28,761 nt of DNA from the NCBI GenBank assembly GCA_024403215.1, contig JAKSSJ010000004.1:1-28761 (forward strand). The letters are read 5' to 3'. A program made the translations under genes and the position numbers. Position 1 is the first letter of the stretch. Each line of letters begins with the position of its first letter. Shown piece by piece: positions 25,137 to 28,761 of this stretch. The notes under the pieces were generated by a model that was not told the origin of the DNA, did no database searches, and saw nothing but the letters and a program-made list of their open reading frames with translations. This DNA comes from Clostridia bacterium. Its GTDB lineage: Bacteria > Bacillota > Clostridia > Peptostreptococcales > Anaerovoracaceae.

Positions 25137-25165
25137 AATTACTTACCTTATCTATTAAACCTTAA

Positions 25166-25200
25166 AAATAATGGCGAGCCAAATAAATATGGCTCGCCAT
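25166..25200 (-). terminator. Stem-loop with T-run between binding-protein and ATPase genes (attenuating terminator)
   Basis: On the minus strand ATGGCGAGCC and GGCTCGCCAT form a 10-bp stem with a 10-nt loop, followed by TATTTTTAA. In ABC operons such hairpins typically lower downstream expression so the binding protein is in excess; here it is likely partial. Confidence 0.75.
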
Positions 25201-25211
25201 AAATAACCTTA

Positions 25212-26414
25212 CTACTTCTTAGCCTGGCAAATTGTTGCCCAGTCAACATTAGCCCAATCTGGTTCTGGATTTGGCTTTGACATATCTGCCCAGTAGAAAC
25301 CAAGGTTTGTCATGATGTTAGTCCATTCAGCAGAATGTGCGCCAACATATGATGCATAGTTCATATCTGTTCCCTTTACATTGTTAAGAGCAAAGTTCTT
25401 AATTGTGTAGATAACAGGTGTTTCTGCATAAACCTTTGCGGAAGCTTCTGTGTTGCATGGATAAGAGTCGAATTCTTCAGCCCATTTAGCCTGAACTTCT
25501 GCACCGCCGAACCAATCAGCAAATGCTTCAACCTGCATTGTCTGAGCTTCTGTTCTGTCTGCCTTATCAACAACTCCGATGTACTCTGCAATGTAGTATG
25601 TACCATCAGCAATGTCTACGAGCTTCCAGTTGTCGTTTGTAATAGGTGTCTTTGATCCTTCTGCTGCAGCATCGATCTTTCCGTAAAGTGAGCTGGAGTA
25701 GAATGTGGATACCTGAACTTCACCTCTGTTAAGAGGATCGAATCCGTAAGAATCGCCTGTGAAGTTACCGTCTGCGCAGTACTTCCAAAGCTTCTGCCAA
25801 CCTTCTACACTGATTCCGCCTGCTGGGGAACTTGGGTCTGTGTATGGGTAAAGCATTGCATTGTTAATGTTAGCGTTTGTTGTTCCGCCAACCTTACCCT
25901 GTCTGTAGAACTTGTAACCAGCATCAATAAGGTCTGTCCAGTGGTTGAACTTAAGTTCCTTACCGTTTGTTCCGAGTTCATCAGTTCTGTAGAGCATAAG
26001 TACGTTCTGAATTACAAGACCATAAGCCTTTCCATCATACTTAAAATCTCCAACCTTGCTAGCCCAGGAAGGTGTCCAATCCTTAATCTTAATGTTTTCA
26101 TATGTTCCGTTGATGAGTTGTGCCCAACGTGTTTCATTAAGACCGAAGATGATGTCTCCATCCTTCTTTTCGTTTGCAGCCTGAACAGCAGCTGTATCTC
26201 CGTTGATTACAGAGTTATCATCAAGAGAAATCTTGAATCCAGCCTTTTCTGCTTCAGCAACAAGCCATTGCTGTCTTTCAGTTGAGTTAGAGTTTGAATA
26301 GATACGGATTACATAATCCTTATCAGCCTCAACCTTTGGTTCTTCCTTCTTGCCGCATGCTGCAAAGCTAAATACCATTGCAAGTGCAAGAACGATTGCT
26401 AATACTTTTTTCAT
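25212..26414 (-). CDS. ABC transporter substrate-binding lipoprotein (iron/phosphonate/sugar-phosphate family)
   Basis: The 400-residue lipoprotein has lipobox SFAAC at Cys20. The mature part begins YVIRIYSNSNSTERQQWLVAEAEKAG and includes ADWFGG in the C-terminal half, the layout of the FbpA/AfuA-like periplasmic-binding family that partners with FbpB-type double permeases. I see no clear tandem-tyrosine iron site, so ferric iron is not assured; phosphorylated sugars or phosphonates are alternatives. A strong AAGGAGG lies 7 nt before the ATG at 26414. It starts 47 nt after rpoC with no T-tailed terminator between them, so some rpoC readthrough is possible. Confidence 0.88.
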   Translation of the reverse strand: MKKVLAIVLALAMVFSFAACGKKEEPKVEADKDYVIRIYSNSNSTERQQWLVAEAEKAGFKISLDDNSVINGDTAAVQAANEKKDGDIIFGLNETRWAQLINGTYENIKIKDWTPSWASKVGDFKYDGKAYGLVIQNVLMLYRTDELGTNGKELKFNHWTDLIDAGYKFYRQGKVGGTTNANINNAMLYPYTDPSSPAGGISVEGWQKLWKYCADGNFTGDSYGFDPLNRGEVQVSTFYSSSLYGKIDAAAEGSKTPITNDNWKLVDIADGTYYIAEYIGVVDKADRTEAQTMQVEAFADWFGGAEVQAKWAEEFDSYPCNTEASAKVYAETPVIYTIKNFALNNVKGTDMNYASYVGAHSAEWTNIMTNLGFYWADMSKPNPEPDWANVDWATICQAKK

Positions 26415-26427
26415 TTTTTATCCTCCT

Positions 26428-26453
26428 TATAGGCCATTGACCTAGGGCCTATA
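26428..26453 (-). promoter_or_regulatory. Stem-loop between rpoC and the binding-protein gene
   Basis: On the minus strand TATAGGCC (26446-26453) pairs with GGCCTATA (26428-26435) across a 10-nt loop, ending directly at the AGGAGG of the binding-protein gene. No T-run follows. It could affect translation or be an RNase site. Confidence 0.5.
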
Positions 26454-26461
26454 TAAAAAAC

Positions 26462-28761
26462 TTAGTCTTCTTCTATTCCAGCCTGTTCTTGAACGAATGC
26501 CTCTGCCTGAAGATTTTCAAGTCCGTCTTCTTCGTCAAGAATGCTTTCTTCAAATTCTTCAAACTCTTCTGATTCTGGCTCTTCGTCCTCGTCTTCTTCA
26601 TACTGGTTATAGTTCTCCATGAACTCTGTGTTGATACCGTAATCAACTTCAACGTTCTTGTAGAGCTTCATACCAGTTCCTGCTGGAATAAGCTTACCGA
26701 TGATAACGTTTTCCTTAAGACCAAGGAGTCTATCCTTCTTGCCCTTAATTGCAGCATCTGTAAGTACTCTTGTTGTCTCCTGGAAGGAAGCAGCAGAAAG
26801 GAAGGAATTAGTTGCAAGGGATGCCTTTGTAATACCAAGAAGTGTTCTCTCTGTCTGAGCCTTTTCCTGGCCTTCTTCAAGTGCATTGTTTGCAGCCTCT
26901 ACTTCGAAGCGAGAATACATTCCGCCTGGAAGCAGTGTTGTGTCTCCAGCATCTTCAATTCTATACTTGGAAAGCATCTGAGATACAATTACTTCAATGT
27001 GCTTATCATTAATGTCTACACCTTGGAGTCTATATACTCTTTGTACTTCCTTAAGTAAGTACTGATATACACCTTCAACGCCGTTTATTCTTAAGATATC
27101 GTGTGGATCAAGAGGTCCTTGTGTAATACCTTCGCCTGCATGAACTTCAGTTCCTTCTGAAACCTTAAGTCTTGCACCATAAGGGATTTCATACTTGTAT
27201 TCTTCTTCGCCACGAACGATAACTTCTGTCTTGTTATTTGGTTTTGTTTCAATAGATATAACTGTTCCATCTGCTTCACAGATTTCAGCAAGTCCTTTTG
27301 GCTTTCTTGCTTCGAACAATTCTTCTACTCTTGGAAGACCCTGAGTAATATCACCGGAGCTACCACCAGCAACACCGCCGGAGTGGAAGGTTCTCATTGT
27401 AAGCTGAGTACCTGGTTCACCAATTGACTGTGCGGCAATGATACCAACTGCTTCACCCATATTAACTGGTTCTCCAGTTGCAAGGTTTCTGCCGTAGCAC
27501 TTGCAGCAAACACCGTGCTCGCACTTGCAAGTCATAACTGACCTGATATTAACAGCAGTGATTCCTGCAGCTTCAACAGCCTTTGCCTGAGCATCTGTGA
27601 TTTCTTCTCCAGAAGCTGCGATTATCTCGCCAGTCTTTGGATCTATAATATCATCAAGCGCTGTTCTTCCAACAATTCTTTGATAGAGAGGTTCAATAAC
27701 TTCTTTACCTTCTGTAAATGCTCTTACTTCGATACCTTCATCTGTACCGCAGTCGTATTCTCTAACAATGCAGTTATGAGATACATCCACAAGTCTTCTT
27801 GTAAGGTAACCAGAGTCTGCTGTTCTTAAAGCTGTATCTGTAAGTCCCTTTCTAGCACCGTTAGAGGAAAGGAAGTATTCCATGATGGAAAGACCTTCTC
27901 TGAAGTTTGCTGTAATAGGAACCTCAATTGTTTTACCAGTAGCGTTAGCCATAAGACCACGCATACCACCAATCTGCTTAATCTGGTTCTTAGAACCTCT
28001 GGCACCTGAGTCTGCCATGATGAACAAGTTGTTATCATGTGGGAGGGCTGCCATAAGTGCATCTGCAACATCATCTGTTGCCTGATACCAAACCTGAAGA
28101 ATCTTTTCATGTCTTTCATTGTCAGACATAAGACCTCTTCTATAAGCTTCTTGATATCTATCAACAATAGTCTGAGCCTTGTCAATAATGTCTTGCTTGC
28201 TTTCTGGCATAAGCATGTCTTCAATGGAAATTGTTACAGCTGCAAGTGTTGAGTACTTGTAACCGTTGGACTTAATGTAGTCCATCATTTCTACTGTTCT
28301 AACATTGCCATGTCTTGCAAAGCATCTTGCAATGATATTTGTAAGGTCTTTCTTCTTTACAAGGAAGTCAACCTCAAGTCCGTAAGGATCCTTTTCTCTA
28401 TCAACATAGCCAAGGTCTTGTGGAATCTGCTCGTTAAAGATAAATCTACCAACAGTTGATTCAACAAGCTGTCCCTTATCTTCTTTGTTGAGCTTTCTTA
28501 AAACCTTAACTCTTGCATGAATGCCGACAACTCCTGCCTGGAATGCCATCATCATTTCAGCATCGTCACAGAATACCTTGCCATCACCCTTTTCAAACTT
28601 TGTGTCTCTGTTTTCAGAGCCTGGGTTTGTAAGGAAGTATGAACCAAGGATCATGTCCTGTGTTGGTGTTGTAATTGGCGAGCCATCCTTTGGTGCCAAA
28701 ATATTGTTAACAGAGAGCATGAGGAATCTTGCTTCTGCCTGAGCTTCTACAGAAAGTGGTA
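26462..28761 (-). CDS. rpoC: DNA-directed RNA polymerase subunit beta', C-terminal part (5' end outside window)
   Basis: RpoC is the largest RNA polymerase subunit. The frame stays open to the right edge ([19 protein letters not shown]), so the Met at 28720 is internal. Visible landmarks are [29 protein letters not shown], the trigger-loop region [20 protein letters not shown], the zinc cysteines in [18 protein letters not shown], and [21 protein letters not shown] long acidic tail ends [10 protein letters not shown]. About 766 of roughly 1200 residues are inside the window. rpsL, normally the next gene, is 19 kb away here. Confidence 0.98.
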   Translation of the reverse strand, partial: PLSVEAQAEARFLMLSVNNILAPKDGSPITTPTQDMILGSYFLTNPGSENRDTKFEKGDGKVFCDDAEMMMAFQAGVVGIHARVKVLRKLNKEDKGQLVESTVGRFIFNEQIPQDLGYVDREKDPYGLEVDFLVKKKDLTNIIARCFARHGNVRTVEMMDYIKSNGYKYSTLAAVTISIEDMLMPESKQDIIDKAQTIVDRYQEAYRRGLMSDNERHEKILQVWYQATDDVADALMAALPHDNNLFIMADSGARGSKNQIKQIGGMRGLMANATGKTIEVPITANFREGLSIMEYFLSSNGARKGLTDTALRTADSGYLTRRLVDVSHNCIVREYDCGTDEGIEVRAFTEGKEVIEPLYQRIVGRTALDDIIDPKTGEIIAASGEEITDAQAKAVEAAGITAVNIRSVMTCKCEHGVCCKCYGRNLATGEPVNMGEAVGIIAAQSIGEPGTQLTMRTFHSGGVAGGSSGDITQGLPRVEELFEARKPKGLAEICEADGTVISIETKPNNKTEVIVRGEEEYKYEIPYGARLKVSEGTEVHAGEGITQGPLDPHDILRINGVEGVYQYLLKEVQRVYRLQGVDINDKHIEVIVSQMLSKYRIEDAGDTTLLPGGMYSRFEVEAANNALEEGQEKAQTERTLLGITKASLATNSFLSAASFQETTRVLTDAAIKGKKDRLLGLKENVIIGKLIPAGTGMKLYKNVEVDYGINTEFMENYNQYEEDEDEEPESEEFEEFEESILDEEDGLENLQAEAFVQEQAGIEED

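Overview
The window looks like chromosomal DNA of a low-GC, Gram-positive anaerobe of the Clostridia type. The evidence is A/T-rich coding with strong AGGAGG-like ribosome binding sites, lipoprotein signals, S-layer homology (SLH) anchoring, ECF-type vitamin transporters and the gram-positive str operon layout. I cannot name genus or species. Almost all genes are on the minus strand, so the functional order runs from high to low coordinates.

Right to left: the 3' part of rpoC (26462-28761) is followed directly by a binding-protein-dependent ABC importer (25212-26414 lipoprotein, 24111-25136 ATPase, 21626-24109 double permease). The permease is fused through a run of 14 A to a HAD-phosphatase-like tail that lacks its nucleophile motif. 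A half-length mannose-6-phosphate isomerase (21134-21625, plus strand) converges on it. Between manA and the next operon lies a large GGGGTC/GACCCC palindrome, with a promoter starting on each side.

The centrepiece is 15292-20998. A well-formed promoter and a cobalamin-riboswitch-like leader with two tandem intrinsic terminators precede five genes: a DUF2292 miniprotein, an exported alpha/alpha-toroid protein, a DUF4430 lipoprotein, EcfT, and one polypeptide carrying both ECF ATPases plus an S component. The alpha/alpha toroid and the DUF4430 beta domain are the two halves of animal intrinsic factor and transcobalamin. I read this as a corrinoid-scavenging system whose receptor is split into two exported proteins and feeds a nearly single-chain ECF transporter. 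Further along, 12161-13681 carries the same two domains fused in the opposite order, and 8851-12087 joins a beta-propeller, a third DUF4430 domain and SLH anchors. Two HipA-type kinases, each fused to its own N-terminal DNA-binding domain (13803-15170 XRE-type; 7529-8776 MerR/excisionase-type), are interleaved with or flank these genes. Both have palindromic operator candidates.

From 7419 to 2853 is the str operon (rpsL, rpsG, fusA, tuf) with a strong promoter and a terminator. It usually follows rpoC directly, but here about 19 kb of transport, surface and HipA genes separates them. After it, an FMN riboswitch controls ribU, which abuts the t6A genes tsaE, tsaB, rimI and tsaD (the last cut by the window edge) with almost no spacing.

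Family calls rest on recognised motifs in the translations. No database search or structure prediction was run.
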